Counted from the stretch's first letter, positions 25,640 to 38,177 are shown. The stretch is 64,000 nt of DNA from Utricularia gibba (GCA_002189035.1 CM007992.1:1922001-1986000), one strand, 5' to 3'. Made by a program: numbers and translations. The notes: generated by a model from the letters alone, not told the origin.

Positions 25640-26310
25640 TACGAGTTTAATTTGGTGCATTTGAAGTCTTGGATGTTATCACCAATGACTTACCACCAAT
25701 GTAAATGTTACTACAGAGAAATGCGACAATAAAGCCTTGTCATTGATCTATAAGGCCTTGAATGATCAAATGTTTGAAAAGTTTGCAGCAGCAACCAATG
25801 TGTAACAAGCATGGGATGCTTTGATGGCTTCATTTCAAAGGGCTGATAAGGTTAGAAGGGTGAGATTACAAACACTACGAGGAGAATTTGAAGACAGTTA
25901 ACAATTATCCAATGAGGGAATTACTGATTATATTAATCAGAATTTAGGGGATAGCAAACTAGGTGAATTGCTTAGGAGAAAATATGAATGACACAAGGAT
26001 TGTTGGGAAAATTCTACACTCCTTGGATAAGAAATATGACCATATTGCTATTGCAATTGAAGAAGGAAATGATATTGATGTATTAACATTGGGTGAACTC
26101 AGTGGATCGCTTCAAGCATATGAGGAACGCTTGAAGCAACATGATGAGGTTTGTATACAACTTCTTCAAGTTAATACCATTAAAAATGGAAAGACCACTC
26201 GAGGTGGGGTAAAGGTTGAAGTAATGGCAGAGGTCATGGATCATATGTTCTTGTTGAAAATTGATCATGCCTCACCAATATGTCTGAATTTATGCTATGA
26301 TTCAGAGGAA
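25640..26310 (+). pseudogene. Copia gag (UBN2 type), broken
   Basis: Broken frames give FEKFAAATNV-QAWDALMAS, VRRVRLQTLRGEFE and then an open block from 25963 with VGKILHSLDKKYDHIAIAIE and GELSGSLQAYEERL, the usual end of a copia Gag core. There is no CCHC knuckle or protease; the sequence passes straight to the pre-integrase region at the solo LTR insertion site, so an internal deletion came before. Confidence 0.75.
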
Positions 26311-26315
26311 TGGTG

Positions 26316-27817
26316 TGTTGGGTTTTTCGTAGACATCGCATGTCAGAAAAACAGTGGAATTTAAAAATTTTTGAGAAACACTCAACGCAGATCTTGGAAT
26401 ACGGTATACATCAGACTAAGGGATGCTGAAATACCTTTCAGAGGACTCATTTGTTCACCAACTGCCAATAGTAGACGGCCTTTATGGTATGCACACGTGA
26501 AGTATTCCGTCGATAACCTTCTCAAGGCTGTCGAATGATGGTCGATCTCCTCAGGTGCTAGTAAAGAAAATCGCCCCCTAGTGGATCAATCTCAGAGAGC
26601 ATGAAGATCTTCGTAGATCACTATAGATTTAAATCTTTCTAATAGATATTTGGTAACATCTCATATCAAATCTCCATAAAGATTTTATCTTGTGGAGATA
26701 CATATATGTACCAAATATTATCTATATCAAATCTTTTATTTTGAGTTTAATCAATATTAATCTAAAAATAACTCTCTATTTAATTTTATCCACTTTACCA
26801 ATTACATCTCATGTAATTGTGTCATTCTATTTTATATCTATGAATGACTCTACTATTCTATATGACCCTATAGGCTTCTTCAATCAAGGCTGTAATGATA
26901 AATTTATTAATTAACTCTTAATTAATCAAATCAATCATTATCGATCATGAGTGATGTCTAGCAACATATCATGCTCCCCAAGATGTAAGAATAATCAGGT
27001 GATCTGATTGAGCCTTTCCATGACCAGCCACCATGCAATTAACAGCTTTCATCATACTTATATCTCATTCGATACCAGAACATGGGTGTGTGTCTTTCTG
27101 ATGTATCGAACTTATAATTGCATTCAAGCACTAACACTCAATGACCTACTCAAACAATTCGAGTGTCATTACCCTGGGCCCAGGACTTACTGTTAGGCTT
27201 TGATGCAATTACTTGAGATATGATCTCATAGCTAACATGGGTGATAAATCCTTTATTGATCAATCAACTATCTCCAATCTTAAGGAGTCACATCCCTACT
27301 CATCCATACTAGGCAAGCCATGGTTAGGCTCCCATTAGTAATGAGCAAAAATGTGAGCTTAAGATCAAGATAAATTTGTTGTCCTCAAGTCTAAGCTTAC
27401 TTGCACGTTTGTCATATTTGAGATCTTGCCACTGACACTTGGTTAGCTTCTCATAGTAGCATCTCGAATATGAGTTATCCAGTGAATCGATTCTCTAATC
27501 GACACCCACACATAGGTTCTAGTAATCTCATTACATCAATTGTGAGAACCATTGCCTAAACACTTTAGGGAACTCAATGTATGCCAGCTTATCCGTATTT
27601 GTGATATCCTCATTTCACAAATACTCTAGCCAGGAAGTTTTTAACTTGAACATAAGTGCTTGAAGAATCTCACATTATGATCTCATCATAATTTCTATAG
27701 CATATAGATCAAGTAGAGGATTTTATCAATGATATAAATTTGATCACAATTCAAAGTAAATATCAAAAGATAAGATTTACCAATGAGTTGATTGTCTTTA
27801 AAACACATACACTAACA
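26316..27817 (+). repeat. Solo LTR 2 (1502 bp)
   Basis: Starts TGTTGGGTTTTTCG and ends CATACACTAACA, flanked by the perfect 5-bp TSD TGGTG at 26311-26315 and 27818-27822. It belongs to the same family as 22340-23827 but in opposite orientation. It interrupts a copia element, whose pre-integrase region continues at 27823. Confidence 0.92.
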
Positions 27818-27822
27818 TGGTG

Positions 27823-29225
27823 ATCTTAATTTTGATGATCTTTCTAAGCTGAGTAGAAGGGAAATGATTAGAAGCCTATCGTTTATTTCCTATACCAATT
27901 AATTATGTAAAGTATGTGTTGTGGGCCTATCAAGTCAAGTACACTTGGAAGAAATAATTATTTTCTATTATTTGTTTATTATTATTCTTGGAAGACATAG
28001 ATTTATCTAATGAAACAAAAACCAGAGGTTTTTGGCCTGTTTTAGTAGTTTGTGTTGGAGATCAACCTCAATCCAAATAAGCTTGAAGGTCACTTGAAGC
28101 ATGAAGCTTATGTCATGAAGTGATTTTTCGGTTAAAAATGTTGGACTCGGTTATTAGGCCTTTTATTTTTGTTTTTCTTGATTGTGGTCCATTTTTGTGT
28201 AACTTAGACATTGGTTATATATACCCTACCAGAAAATTGAGGCTAATTGACCTTTTTTCACTACTCTTATTGTTGAAGAGTTGGTTTTCATCTAATATGA
28301 GCTCTTGAGCATTATCTATTTCATTCCAATCACAAGACTTATTGTTGAAGAGTTGGTTTGAAGCCATGGTTGAATGTCAAAGTGACTTGAAAATCAAAAG
28401 CTCTTAGAAGTGATAGAGGTGGTGAGATTATTCCAAATAATTTTAATGAATTTGCAAAAAAATTGGTCTTCATGGATCTCTTACAACTGCAAGAACACCA
28501 CAGCAAAATGGAGTAGTGGAGCACAGAAATCATATTGTTTAGAATATGGGTCACTACTTATTATATACTAAGTACATGCCTCATGAGTTTTGAGGTTATG
28601 TAGTAACTATTGCAATATATTTGATGAATAGATCACCCATGAAGTTTGAATGGTCTTACGCCACAAGAAGCTTGGAGTGGTGTAAAGCCATGTGTATCTC
28701 ATCTTTGTGTGTTTGAATGTATTTGTTAGGTTCATTGTGCTGATACTTACGAAAAAAGCTTGATGACAAAGTAGTGAAGATGTCTTTTTTGGCCAAGACT
28801 AGAACTCCAAAGGTTATATAGTGTTTGATCTTGTTAAAAAGTAAGTAATTATTAATAGAGATGTCACTTTCGATGAGACATCTAGTTGGGATTGGAAAGC
28901 TTCACAAAAGTAAGTTGATTCACATATTTTACCTTGATGATGAGCAGCAACCACTACATGCTGATGACAACAATTTCCAGCAACAAGAACAAACAACCGC
29001 AAGAGCCATTGAATTCCAAGCCATTCTAGGGAGGAGAGGTAGAAGCATTACAAGGCGCTTTGATCACTTTGTAGTAGACTTACTTGATCCCTATGTACAG
29101 GAGGAGTAAATTTGGATTTCAATGATGTGGTCAAGAAACAAGAATTGAGGGATGCAATGGTTGAAGAAATCATTGCCATTGAGATGAATAATACGTAGGA
29201 ATTGGTTGGCAAGCCTTTGAAAAAC
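27823..29225 (+). pseudogene. Copia pre-integrase, integrase and RT start, interrupted
   Basis: Reads DLNFDDLSKLSRREMIRSL (pre-integrase), then YYSWKT-IYLMKQKPEVFGLF (integrase core). After the solo LTR at 28053-28355 it resumes with FEAMVECQSDLKIK, LTTARTPQQNGVVEHRN (third catalytic Glu) and YLMNRSPMKFEW. A frame at 28861-29109 carries the post-integrase linker, and 29110-29225 the RT start (ELRDAMVEEIIAIEMNNT, ELVGKP). There are several stops. Confidence 0.78.
28053..28355 (+). repeat. Old solo LTR of the copia A/B family
   Basis: Begins TGTTGGAGATCAACCTCAAT, like the LTRs of elements A and B (TGTTGGAGATCAGCCTCAAT), and follows them throughout, including the TATATATA box, but is strongly diverged. 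The 5-bp repeat GTTTG flanks it (28048-28052, 28356-28360). The last bases are degraded and do not end in CA. It interrupts copia integrase sequence. Confidence 0.8.
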
Positions 29226-30540
29226 CATCATTGAAGTTCAACAGGTGTATCGAGTTTGCACCGTTGAGAAGTTTGGTTTGGTGAGATCTGTGTAGCGGTT
29301 TCAGTATCACGAGATTTCTTAAACTTATAGCATAGACATTTACGAAAGGTTTGGCTTTGGAAGGAGACAATTTGGACAAAGGTAAGCGGGATGATGGGCT
29401 CTGAATTTATGTGTTGTATTCTACGTGAAAATCTGTGCCTCTATGTGTTTTATGACTTTTATGTGTTGATTGGCTATGTTTCATGAAGTATGATTAATGT
29501 GTCATTTCTTTATCCTTTATCTATGCTTCAAAAAGATATTATTGGTTTATAGATGGGAGCAAGATGTTTTAGGTTCATCTTGAAATCTGACAAGCCCCAG
29601 AAACTAATTTTTGAGTCCAATCCCTAAATTTCGTAACTTTTTACTGGGTGCTTGAATTTTTCTTATTTCTATTATTGAATAAAGCCCTACTCCCTAGCTT
29701 TCAAATAATTTTTATTTAATAATTTTAAGTAAGGAAAAGTTCATGAAATATGAAATGTTTTCATGTGTATCATGATGTGTTATGAGATTAAGATACAATG
29801 TTTTGAAGTAGAAAACTTATGGGGAGCTATAGATGCACACTCCTATATGTCAAGCATACTTGAGGCAACTCCTTATGAAGTTTTAGCCACCAAACGGTAT
29901 GAGGTTGAGAAATGGAAAAATGGCAAAGGGGCTGCAACCATATGGACTTGGTAAAGGGGGTGACACCCCTTTATTGATTTCATAAGGCCAAAGCCAAAAG
30001 AGACTTCTTGATCTTGACTTCTAAGGTTGCCAGACTAAAGTTATTAAGATCAAGGGGGTGCAACCATGCACGTAAATGGTCACATAGTTCTACATGGTCT
30101 TATTGATTAAATGAATTGCATTCAGTGCCTTGGCCGCTAATTATTCCAGGTAATGAATGGAAAGGACAGGACCAGGTGCTATGATCCAGGTTGTAGGAAA
30201 AAGAATCTCATTGCCAGTCATTTTGGAGTCTCTTGGTTGCGGGCCTAACTTGGTTGTTCGCAATAGAGCTCGCATCCAAACTAATTCTTATATTTCTAGG
30301 ATTGTCTTGTGAATTCTTGAGGCGTAAAGTTTGTATTGGGAGTCATGTCATGTCCACCATTTTGTATAATAGTTATGTGAATTTTTTTCTTTTTGGTTCA
30401 TCTCTTACTATATGATATAACCTAAATTAATCCAATATCCCTATCAGTTTAAAATGGTAGGATAATACGGCCTTATGTTTCTTTTCGGGAACATGGCATC
30501 AAGGTCTAAATTTATAAGGTGTAAATTTTGGGCCTTGACA
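29226..30540. other. Non-coding, nothing recognised
   Basis: About 1.3 kb with no recognisable frame, LTR pair or inverted repeat. Parts such as 29590-29740 look like retrotransposon LTR composition, without proof. Confidence 0.4.
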
Positions 30541-30750
30541 GGTTACCATCGTTACAAAGATTACAATGTATTTATTCTAGTACTAGGAACATAGATGAAG
30601 ACAAATAGTTTCTTAAACATAGCAATTAACTAAAGTAATCCTATCCAAACACAACGTCTTGGTAATTGCATCAGGTGCTGATCTCCAGCATCTTCGTCCA
30701 TATTGGTCAGCATCTCTTATTTATTCTCCAGATTACTTCTTCATCCAACA
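30541..30750 (-). repeat. Copia 3' LTR, truncated
   Basis: Aligns with 33370-33579. In element orientation it starts TGTTGGATGAAG, preceded by the PPT AGAGGGGAG (plus strand 30751-30759). The far end is lost at about 30541. Confidence 0.78.
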
Positions 30751-30759
30751 CTCCCCTCT

Positions 30760-32570
30760 AAGCTAGAGTGTCTCTCCGTCTCAAGAAGTCTACGAAATTG
30801 ATTAAACACACGTGTCTTCAAAGGTTTAGTGAAGACATCTACCACTTGATCTTCAATGTTTACATAGCACAACCGAACCTTCTGCTCTTGCACACATTCA
30901 CGCAAAAAATGAAACCTGGTATGAATATGCTTACTCATTTGATGAAACACCGGATTCTTGGCAGCAATAGCAGACTTATTATCAATCCCAATCTCAACTG
31001 GATTCATAATTGGAAATTTGAGACTCTCCAACACATACCTTAGTCAAAGTGCATGACAGACAGTAGAATTTACTGTCACATATTCTGTTTCACAGGAACT
31101 TAGTGTCACCACACTCTGCTTCTTGGAACTCTAGACAATAGCAGTTTCTCCCATTAAAAATGCAAATCCTGTAGTGCTTTTGGCATCCTCCACACAACCA
31201 GCCCAATCGCTGTCACTGAAGTCTTTAAGTTCAGTGTGATGATACCATAAGCCATAGTCCAACATCCCCTTCAAGTTCCTCAATATGCGTTTAGCAGGTT
31301 TCATATGAGTTTCCTTCGGATTTTCCATGAATCTGCATACCAAACAACCAGCAAACAATATATCTTGCATGGTACTTGCAATGTAACGTAATGAATCAGC
31401 CAAGCTTTTATAGGTTGTAGAAATCACAGTAGCAGATGATCCTCTATAAATTTAAGGCCAACTTCAGAAGGCATATCGACTGCATTGCACTCAACCATTG
31501 AATATTTTCTTAAGACTTCTTTAATAAAGCCTTTTTGTGAGATGAAGATTCCATCAGCCTTTTGAGCAACTTCAATTCCTAAATAACAAGTTAGCATTCC
31601 AAAATCAGTCATATCGAATGCCTTGCTCATCTCCTCTTTGAGGCATCTAATTTCATCCTCATTGCCCCCTATCACCAATAAGTCATCAACATATATTATC
31701 ACCACCAGTAATTTAGATATAAAGAGAGTGCTCATGAATGCATTGCACAAATTCTTTTTCCTTCAAGTAGGCATTAATTGTATTATTCCAAGCTCTGCTT
31801 AAGACCATACAATGCCTTGTGTAATTTCAACACTTTTCCTTCATCTCCTTCTTTGATGAATCCATTTGAGAATGTGGTTTTAACACCCGTTTGCTACATT
31901 CTCCACCTGAATTGAGCAGCCAATGAAACCTGAATTATGACAGTCTCCATCCTTGCAACAGGGGCAAAAACCTAATCATAATCAACTCCTTCTCATTGTT
32001 TATATCCTTTGGCCACCAATCGAGCTTTATACTAGTCTATTTCACCATTTGCTTTGTGTTTGATTTTGTAGAGCCACTTGACTCCAATCACAGCATTGTT
32101 TGAAGGTCTATCAACGATGCTCCATGATTGATTTTTCTCAATTGATTTTATCTCCTATTCCATTGCTTCCTGTCATACTGGTTCCTTAACAGCATCAAAA
32201 AAATCCACAGGTTCACTTTCTACAAAGAGACCAAAATGACTAAAATTGCCAACTTCCTAGTAAAATTCGTGACTCTATCCAGTCCTACACATAGTCTTTC
32301 AAGTGCCTTGGAATTCTCCTGGCTCATGTCTCTCTTATCGGTGCTAACTCCATATTTCCAGAATCAATAGGAGCTATATTAGGGACCCATAAATCATCAT
32401 CAAGCGAAGAATCATTAATGAAAGTGTATTGATTCTCAGCAGACTTCCAATCCCAGCTTTCGAACTCATTAAAAACCACATCTCTGCTAAGATAGATTTG
32501 TTGCTTCACTAGATGCAGAATTGTTGATGAAGATGAATTTCCATTTCTCTGATCATTATTGGACATATTA
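30760..32570 (-). pseudogene. Copia integrase tail, RT and RNase H
   Basis: From right to left: 32324-32570 has the integrase tail RDVVFNEFESWDWK; 31750-32320 has a stop-ridden RT start with VKWLYKIKHKANGE and DYKARLVAKG; 31424-31750 has IIYVDDLLVIGGNEDEI with the catalytic YVDD and MTDFGMLTCYLGIEV; 31131-31427 has SLRYIASTMQDILFAG and SDSDWAGCVEDAKSTTGF; 30741-31034 has the RNase H tail DNKSAIAAKNPVFHQMSKHI and DVFTKPL. At least one frameshift and several stops separate these. The RT motif is intact but the polyprotein is not. Confidence 0.85.
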
Positions 32571-32639
32571 GAACATTTAAAACCCCTGCCATAGCCACGT
32601 CTTCTCCAATATCCATGGGATTTTGCTGCTTTTTCTCAC

Positions 32640-33281
32640 CTCTTCCAGAACCTGCACCATTAAGGTATAGCAGCTTGGTGGACAAAGATTCATCACATCT
32701 TTAAGTCTCTCTTCATATGCTTATAATGATCCGGTTAAATCATCAACTGCCATTGTGGTTGAATCATTTGCTTCCTCAATGGAAACCACCATGAAGATGA
32801 ATTTTTTATCCAATGAACGAAGGACGTTCTCCACCATCCGCCCTTCAATGACCGTTTCACTGAAACGTTTCATCTTATTTGCAACACTTTGCACTCTAAT
32901 GACATAGTCATTATCACTTTCACCAAGCTTTTGTTTCAAGCCTTCAAACTCAGCCTTTAGAGTTTAAATTTCACCTGCTTCACCTTCTTTGTGCCTTGAA
33001 ATGCAGCAGTCAAAGGGTCCATGCATGCTTTGATGAAGTTGCCTCTGAAACCTTCTCAAAGTGCTTCTCGTTCAGTGCTTGGTGAATAATTGACAAGGCT
33101 TTCTTGTCCCTTCTCTAAGTTGCAGCATCAAACATCAGTGTAATGCCATTTTGCACTATTTCCCAAACTTCATAAGCACCAAATATGGTTTGCATTTGGA
33201 TTTTCAAATTGCCAAAATTCTCTTTTGACAACAATGGAATTGGGAATGAACCTTATCCTCCTAAGCTTCCATTGTTTGCCA
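32640..33281 (-). pseudogene. Copia gag
   Basis: Starts at an ATG at 33281 (MANNGSLGG, then a stop) and reads FGNLKIQMQTIFGAYEVWEI. The open part 32721-32939 gives MKQKLGESDNDYVIRVQSVA, then NVLRSLDKKFIFMVVSIEEA, typical of UBN2-type copia Gag, ending YEERLKD past a stop. The usual CCHC knuckle is not visible. Confidence 0.78.
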
Positions 33282-33298
33282 TCTTCCTTACAGAACCT

Positions 33299-33310
33299 CC
33301 TCTGATACCA
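33299..33310 (-). promoter_or_regulatory. Primer-binding site, copia
   Basis: The minus strand reads TGGTATCAGAGG, complementary to the 3' part of initiator tRNA-Met as usual in plant copia elements, next to the 5' LTR. Confidence 0.8.
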
Positions 33311-33313
33311 CTT

Positions 33314-33579
33314 TGTTGTAGAAAAAGAATTCAAAAATACAGAAATTCTTCTGTTTTATTCATCAAAAGGAGTTACCATCATTACAAAAATTACAAATAT
33401 TTATTCTTGTACTAGGAACACAGACGAAGAAAAACAGTTTCTTAAACATAGCAGTTAACTAAACTAATCCTATCCAAACACAATGTCTTGGTAACCGCAT
33501 CAGGTGCTGATCTCCAGCGTCCTCTTCCATATTGATCAGCATCTCTTATTTATTCTCTAGATTACTTCTTCATCCAAAA
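33314..33579 (-). repeat. Copia 5' LTR
   Basis: 266 bp, matching 30541-30750 over its left part. In element orientation the start TGTTGGATG is mutated to TTTTGGATG, and it ends TTCTACAACA three bases before the PBS. Confidence 0.78.
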
Positions 33580-33895
33580 TAAACAATAATGAATGGTATG
33601 CATTTTTTGATGTAGAAATTGATTAGCAACAATTGCAATTGGAACCTATTAACTGTTGCGCAAGGTTGTAGGTGTGGGTTGGGGGGGGGGGGTGGGAGAG
33701 ATGAGTTTCAAAGGATTGAGAACGCGTAATTGGCTGATGTAGGGGAAAGTTCCTCAACGAACACACGTTAGCCTTGGAGGAAACTTTTCTTTCCCAATAG
33801 TGTTCACTTTTACTCGGACAAAGTGGAGAAACGGAGAAGGGTTTGAGACAGACAATGAAGGTGATACAAAAAAGCGCATTTGGTTTAATGTTCAA
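33580..33895. other. Non-coding with a G12 run
   Basis: Contains a run of 12 G at 33681-33692 and balanced sequence at 33700-33890 without a recognisable gene. It ends where the MULE terminal repeat begins. Confidence 0.45.
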
Positions 33896-34094
33896 GAGAA
33901 TTACACAAATACAATTCAAATAGAATTACTAATGCAGAACTACACCACTTTTCAAAACTATCACAAAATTAATCACATTTTTATTTAAAACAATTTAATA
34001 TTATCATTTTTACCCCTAAAACTTTTCTATAATTAATTATGTTATCATACTTATCTTAAAATTACAAATAAAGTTACTAATAATTATCTGTAGA
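33896..34094 (+). repeat. MULE left terminal inverted repeat
   Basis: Aligns with the reverse complement of 48120-48314 over its full length, roughly 85 percent identical by eye, with blocks such as TTTTCAAAACTATCACAAAA and TTTAATATTATCATTTTTAC shared exactly. Confidence 0.85.
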
Positions 34095-34409
34095 GGTTAA
34101 ACAACACTAAATTCACGATTTGGGGCAGGAGGGATTGGAATTGAGAGTTACGGATTCAAGCGATCCATTGATTTTTTCAATCTTCCATCCAATCAGATTT
34201 GGGCAAGCTTTATCACTTCCCTAACTTGCACGGGAGAGAGCAACGTCCACCCATTCAGAATCACTTCTCCAAAAGGTGAATCCATTGTAGGTCTTCCACT
34301 TGCGTTTGAATATCCCATGGCTGGATAATTGTGGGTCCCATATTTTATATTTTAGTATTTCATTTTATTCATTATTGATGAATTTTTAGAGTTCCAAGTT
34401 TGATGAATC

Positions 34410-34742
34410 ATGTCAACTTCTATTGGAGTGACATTATATTGGGGTGATAAATTAATAATAGTTGGTAATCATACTTTTTATGATCAAGTTCCAAAGGATA
34501 TTACATTTTTTTCACGTAACATTAGCTTTGAACGAATGTTAACTCAATTACGAGAAATTATATGAGCATATGATTCATTATAGAAGATCTTTGTGCAATA
34601 TACAGTGATGGATAATGAAAATCATGCAAATCTTTCTTCTATATTTTAGACTGTGATCTTATGCTCACTTATCTCTTTGATATTCAATGGAATGCAAGTG
34701 GGATTAATATGTATATTGAAGAGGTTTAATTGGCAGCTAATG

Positions 34743-34781
<39 letters not shown>

Positions 34782-36846
34782 CTATTATAATATCTTTTTT
34801 TAATTATTGATATTAATCATATGCATTCAAACATTTCCACTGCAGATGAATCAATTAGGAGTGAATCAATTCATCAAGATGATATTGCAAATGCTAAAAC
34901 AGAAAATCAGCCCTCATGGAATCCGAGAAATTTTTTTACGTCTCATATTCCTCCAATATTAGCAAATTCTATTGGCCTTCCCTACCAGGTTGACGATTGT
35001 AACATTGAGAAGGAATTATTTGACACATCTGTCTACTTTGACTCTAAAGAAGCTTTTCAAATGGCTAGTCAAAGGTATTGTATAGAATTAAGTAAAGGAG
35101 CATGTTGTGAAATATAGAACAAAAAATGTATGAGAGGTGCATTGACCACAAGCAAATGAAATGCAGCCTTGCAATTGGAGAATTAGAGGTATATTTAAAA
35201 AAAATGCAGGTTTGGAAGGTTTCTAGGTACAAAACGTTGCATAAATATTATATTGGCGGCAAATTATCTTTGGAGCACAATAATCTGAGAATGAGATTTG
35301 TAGCTTCTAAGATATTTTGTGATACTAAGAGAGATCTTGCTATCACAATTGTTGAGGTTTGACGATTCAGCAAAAATCAATTCAAGTTTGGTATTAAGGC
35401 GAGTGAAGCCTAAATTGCCATGTTTCCTTCAAGTTATGCGAGCAAAAAATCTAGGTAGTATTTTTACACCAATTAGTTATTATATTATTCATTCAATTAT
35501 TATGATATTTTATTCATCTTGAACACTAGTTTTCATGATTCTACCATGTAGGTATTATTGTTGAATACATGGTAGAATCATAGAAGCATTGTCAATCAGT
35601 TATTACAGTTGATGTGACACATTTGCATTTAGATTATCAATACAAACATATTATTGCTACTCCTCTTGATGCCAGTGGTCATATTTTGCCATTAGCTTTT
35701 GCTTTTGTAGATGATGAATCAAAATATTCATGACATTGGTTTCTTGATCTCCTTAGCACACATATTGTTCAATGACAGTGAAAGACATGCCTCATATATG
35801 ATCGAGGCTCTAGTTTAATAGGGGCTCTACCCTATATTCCCGTATTTTATGAATTTGAAGGTTGTTATCGGTTTTGTATGCAGCATGTGATATCCAACTT
35901 CATGGATAAATTCAAGAATTCTCATTTGAAAAGCATGGTATGGTCAGCTACATATGCTGAAGATATAAGCATGTTTGACATTATCATAGAAAATATTTGG
36001 AAAATAAATGAAGAAGCACATAAGTGATTGAAGAAGATCAATCCAACACAATGGATATTTGCTCATGATGGTGATGCAAGGTATGCTCTTTTATATCCTT
36101 ATTTTTAGTTATTATAATAACTTATATCAATTATATAAGTATGGATATGCAACATCAAATTGATCAAAGATTATGAATAGTGTACTCAGAGGTGCTCGTC
36201 GCCTACCTCCTACAACTATTGCACATGCTACGCTTTTGCATTGTCTATGTTACTTTCAAGAACATTGAGGAGAAATAAATCGTTTGAAAAAGGAACGACA
36301 TCTATGGGTAGAAAAAAATTCACTTGAGATGTAGTCGGTGGGATAAAAAAGCTACAAAGTATTATGTTCGTCCATGCCACACAAATACTAGGGCAACATC
36401 TATAGCTGCTCCAAGTAAGCCAGGTCATGGCCCTCGGGCTAACAATGTTAGTCTGAAAAACCAATCATGTACATGTGGCAAATGGTTAGTATAAGATCCC
36501 TTGCTCACACTCAATGCAGGTAATCATTTGGAAATTATTTTATAAATATTTCATATTTCAAATTATTTATTGTTTTATCTTTTTTCAGGTTTGCAATTAC
36601 TTAAAAGTAAATCCATGTGAATATGTGTTAAATGATTTTAGTATTGAAATATTAGAAATTACATATTCTTATCAATTTGAGTGTCTATTAGAGGAATCAT
36701 GTTGGAAGGTTCCTTTTGATCTGACTCACAATCCCTATTTCTGTTTGCAAACAAAAGTTGGTAGAAAGAGAGCCAAATGATGTCCATGTGAAATGGATCG
36801 AAGGTGTCGCAAGAAGGACAAGGAAAATATTATTGATGGAATATGA
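34410..36846 (+). pseudogene. MULE (MURA-type) transposase, decayed
   Basis: The first ATG at 34410 opens MSTSIGVTLYWGDKLIIVGN, a MULE N-terminal block. 34821-35117 reads YFDSKEAFQMASQRYCIE, the MuDR domain. Around 35600-35760 the catalytic MULE domain appears as VTVDVTHL, ATPLDASGHILPLAFAFVDD and HWFLDLL; then CLIYDRGSSLIGALPYIPVF, YRFCMQHVISNFMDKF and WKINEEAHK. A further block (36170-36500) has SVLRGARRLPPTTIAHATLL, and the C-terminal part has a SWIM-like CNYLKVNPCEYVLNDF followed by VGRKRAK and CPCEMDRRCRKKDK. At least ten stops and shifts; 34745-34800 and 36085-36130 may be introns. It would cut and paste the element. Confidence 0.82.
34746..34781. repeat. (AT)n microsatellite
   Basis: An uninterrupted AT dinucleotide run of about 36 bp inside the MULE, between the first and second coding blocks of the transposase. 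Confidence 0.95.
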
Positions 36847-37939
36847 TATATTTTATAGATTTTGCTTTTGTTTTTGTTTTGTTGGAATATCCTTTCTTAG
36901 TTTGTATAAAAACTCATCTTATATCAATCTGCTAAACATCAGACATGCTTTTGTCGTTTGTTGTTATCTTGGGATTATGAATACTTTTTTTTATAACCAA
37001 ATCTAATAATATATCAAACTATTATTTTGTACTACGTACTTAATACATCAAAGAAATCCAATTGTGTCCAAATAATAATTCATAGTAATTAAGAATAAAA
37101 AGTAAATAACATATTAATCTATAGGGGTGTTGGCATTTGTGACCTAAAATTTTGAAGTTTTAGCATTTTTGACCCATAACAAAATGATCGGTTCGACATA
37201 GTTGACCTGAATCACTACTGGTTCTGCATATGTGACCCAAAATATTTACAAAATAATATATTTGACCTGTAAAAATTTGATGCATGACATATTTGACCCA
37301 TAAAAAATTCAGTTTTGATACTTTTAATCCATAAAATATTATAACGGGGCATATTTGACCCAACGAAAAGTTATAAAGTTAACAACAGAGTCAGTTTGAC
37401 CCAATAAGTTTACTGTTGGTCCAAGTTTAGTGTTCAGTTGGTATATTCAACCCAATAATTTGGCATATTTGACTCGTACAGTTTAATAAATTGACATTGT
37501 TGACCCTTAAGGTTCGTTAAATCTGCATATTTAACCCATAAAGTGTGACAAATTAACATAATTAAATCAATAAGTTTAGCGAATTGACATAAATAACCTA
37601 TAAAGTTTTTCAAAATTTTAAACAAATTGAATACTTTTTCAAATAAATATTGATCAATAAGTGCCTTGTAAACATGGGCACAACAGTCAATCTGAATATC
37701 CATCATGTCAACCCACTACGATTCGAACATGTGATGTCGTTGCAAAGTGAACTTAAGATTATTATAGACATTTTTATAAATCAGATTTATTTCTAAACAT
37801 ACGATAATATGACAGATGCAACAATTACAAAAAAAATTTTTATAAACATATGATATATGTTTATTAAAATATAAATCATGTAAATATGTTATTTATTAAA
37901 CCATATAATAAATATGAAAGTTTTTTAGTTTTTAATTTT

Positions 37940-38121
37940 ATTAGCATTCGATCCTTAGTTATACTTTGGATAGAGCATATATTTTTATTTTACTCATTTT
38001 AATTAGCATTCGATCCTTGATTATGATTCGAATTGAGTGCATATTTTGTATTTTAATATTGTTATTAGCATTCGACACTTAATTATGATTCGGATCGAGC
38101 GTGTATTTCTTATTGCAATAA
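37940..38121 (+). repeat. 62-bp tandem repeat, three units
   Basis: Units start at 37940, 38002 and 38064 with ATTAGCATTCGA and contain GAT-CGGATCGAGC-like cores. The spacing is exactly 62 bp. The third unit breaks off at about 38121, next to the hairpin. Confidence 0.9.
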
Positions 38122-38123
38122 AC

Positions 38124-38145
38124 CATGGTTTACGCATAAACCATG
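38124..38145. repeat. Hairpin, 9-bp arms
   Basis: CATGGTTTA, loop CGCA, TAAACCATG. Same design as the hairpins at 38178 and 46218, with one base pair changed on both sides. Confidence 0.85.
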
Positions 38146-38177
38146 CCCGTATGGCCTTGTCGCACTGCTGGGTGTGT

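Larger units (their letters stand above)
25640..29225 (+). mobile_element. Copia element carrying two nested solo LTRs
   Basis: A decayed plus-strand copia element: gag (25640-26310), GAG-pre-integrase, integrase and start of RT (27823-29225). Two solo LTRs interrupt it at 26316-27817 (TSD TGGTG) and 28053-28355 (TSD GTTTG). When one TSD copy of each is disregarded, the copia homology runs on across both sites. Its own LTRs were not identified and it stops early in RT. Confidence 0.75.
30541..33579 (-). mobile_element. Copia element, internally deleted (3.0 kb)
   Basis: Minus orientation with two similar LTRs (30541-30750 and 33314-33579), a PBS (33299-33310), gag, integrase tail, RT and RNase H. 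The 3' LTR is cut at its outer end, so no TSD can be read. Protease and integrase core are missing between gag (ending about 32640) and the integrase tail (32570). Confidence 0.85.

Noticed and set aside
22960-27196. A 62-codon frame found twice (22960-23148 minus, 27008-27196 plus)
   Set aside because: Both lie in the same position of two solo LTRs; the repeat is explained by the LTR, not by a conserved gene.
37130-37600. CRISPR-like array from regularly repeated TTTGACCCATAA
   Set aside because: Repeats are degenerate and irregularly spaced, in a plant transposon end, without cas genes.
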